DNA of 64,000 nt from Amoebidium appalachense. Lineage: Eukaryota > Ichthyosporea. Under the pieces are notes generated by a model. The model saw only the letters and a list, made by a program, of their open reading frames with translations. It was not told the DNA's origin and searched no databases. A program made the translations under genes and the position numbers. Shown piece by piece: positions 63,657 through 64,000 of the stretch (its first letter is position 1; each line of letters opens with the position of its first letter). The stretch covers positions 6,138,001 to 6,202,000 of the forward strand of contig CAVNZM010000011.1 of assembly GCA_963693365.1 (NCBI GenBank), written 5' to 3'.

Positions 63657-64000
63657 GATGCTGATCCGGCTTATGCTTGTTAAACAATCGGAAAACCCAC
63701 ATCATTACATAGACATGTTCAATATCTTTTCACCGAGACTTTAGTATAGAACATCTACACACCGAAAGTACCGCAAGAATGGCCCTCATACATAAAAAAA
63801 GCCCAGTCAATTATTCAACATAGCCCTGAAACACCATTTTTATATTCTCGTGCTGAACCACAGTGCTATGAGGTACCCATTTCATGGTTCCAACTGCAGG
63901 CTGAGGCTCACGCATGTCGTGAAAAATGCAGGGGAATTCACAAGAAAACACGCTGACATAATCGTTGCAATAAAACTGGGGGGGGGGGGGGGGGGGGGGG
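63657..64000. other. unassigned sequence ending in poly-G
   Basis: No ORF or repeat copy was recognised; the last 24 bases are G. Confidence 0.6.

Overview
The window is nuclear DNA from a eukaryote, most likely a unicellular one. Four multi-exon genes with GT-AG introns, tRNA genes with Pol III T-runs, CCAAT/TATA promoters, a chromodomain Ty3/gypsy element and a tyrosine-recombinase (YR) element all point this way. The YOD1-like protein shares C-terminal features with plant OTU1 homologues, so a green alga or related protist is a reasonable but unproven guess. Introns and intergenic DNA are packed with (CA/GT)n, (CT/GA)n and poly-C/poly-G tracts; the printed lengths of these tracts may not be exact.

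Layout. 1-13 kb is a transposon graveyard. It holds an LTR fragment, gag-like plus-strand ORFs, and a Ty3/gypsy element whose integrase is split between strands by an inversion (4.7-5.7 kb minus, 10.66-11.54 kb plus). A young 3.6 kb LTR element (6195-9788, target duplication CGCCC) sits inside the gag-like ORF of that older element. 13-18 kb is simple-sequence and minisatellite DNA with fold-back inverted repeats. 18.05-21.59 kb is a YR element bounded by 173-bp direct repeats, with no reverse transcriptase visible.

22.4-60.9 kb carries the host genes: a tubulin-tyrosine-ligase-family gene (+, 22426-32403), an F-box/LRR gene (-, 42686-34447; eight exons with consistent phases, 337 aa), a phage-type DNA adenine methyltransferase-like gene (+, 43847-48097; three exons, 434 aa, catalytic NPPY motif apparently lost), and a YOD1/OTU1 deubiquitinase gene (+, 50092-60926; about 374 aa, all catalytic residues visible). 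Two identical tRNA-Lys(CTT) genes lie at 63.1 and 63.6 kb on the minus strand.

The most unusual theme is how introns are built. All four genes contain partial tandem copies of their own exon ends with splice sites. A dispersed repeat family lies in introns in sense orientation, ends in a poly-C tract, and at one exon runs straight into the 3' splice site. Simple repeats also show a strand polarity that broadly follows transcription. Together this looks like a genome in which introns grow by local duplication and repeat expansion. The tubulin ligase, F-box protein and deubiquitinase are ordinary cytoskeletal and ubiquitin-pathway genes, and nothing suggests the four genes act together.
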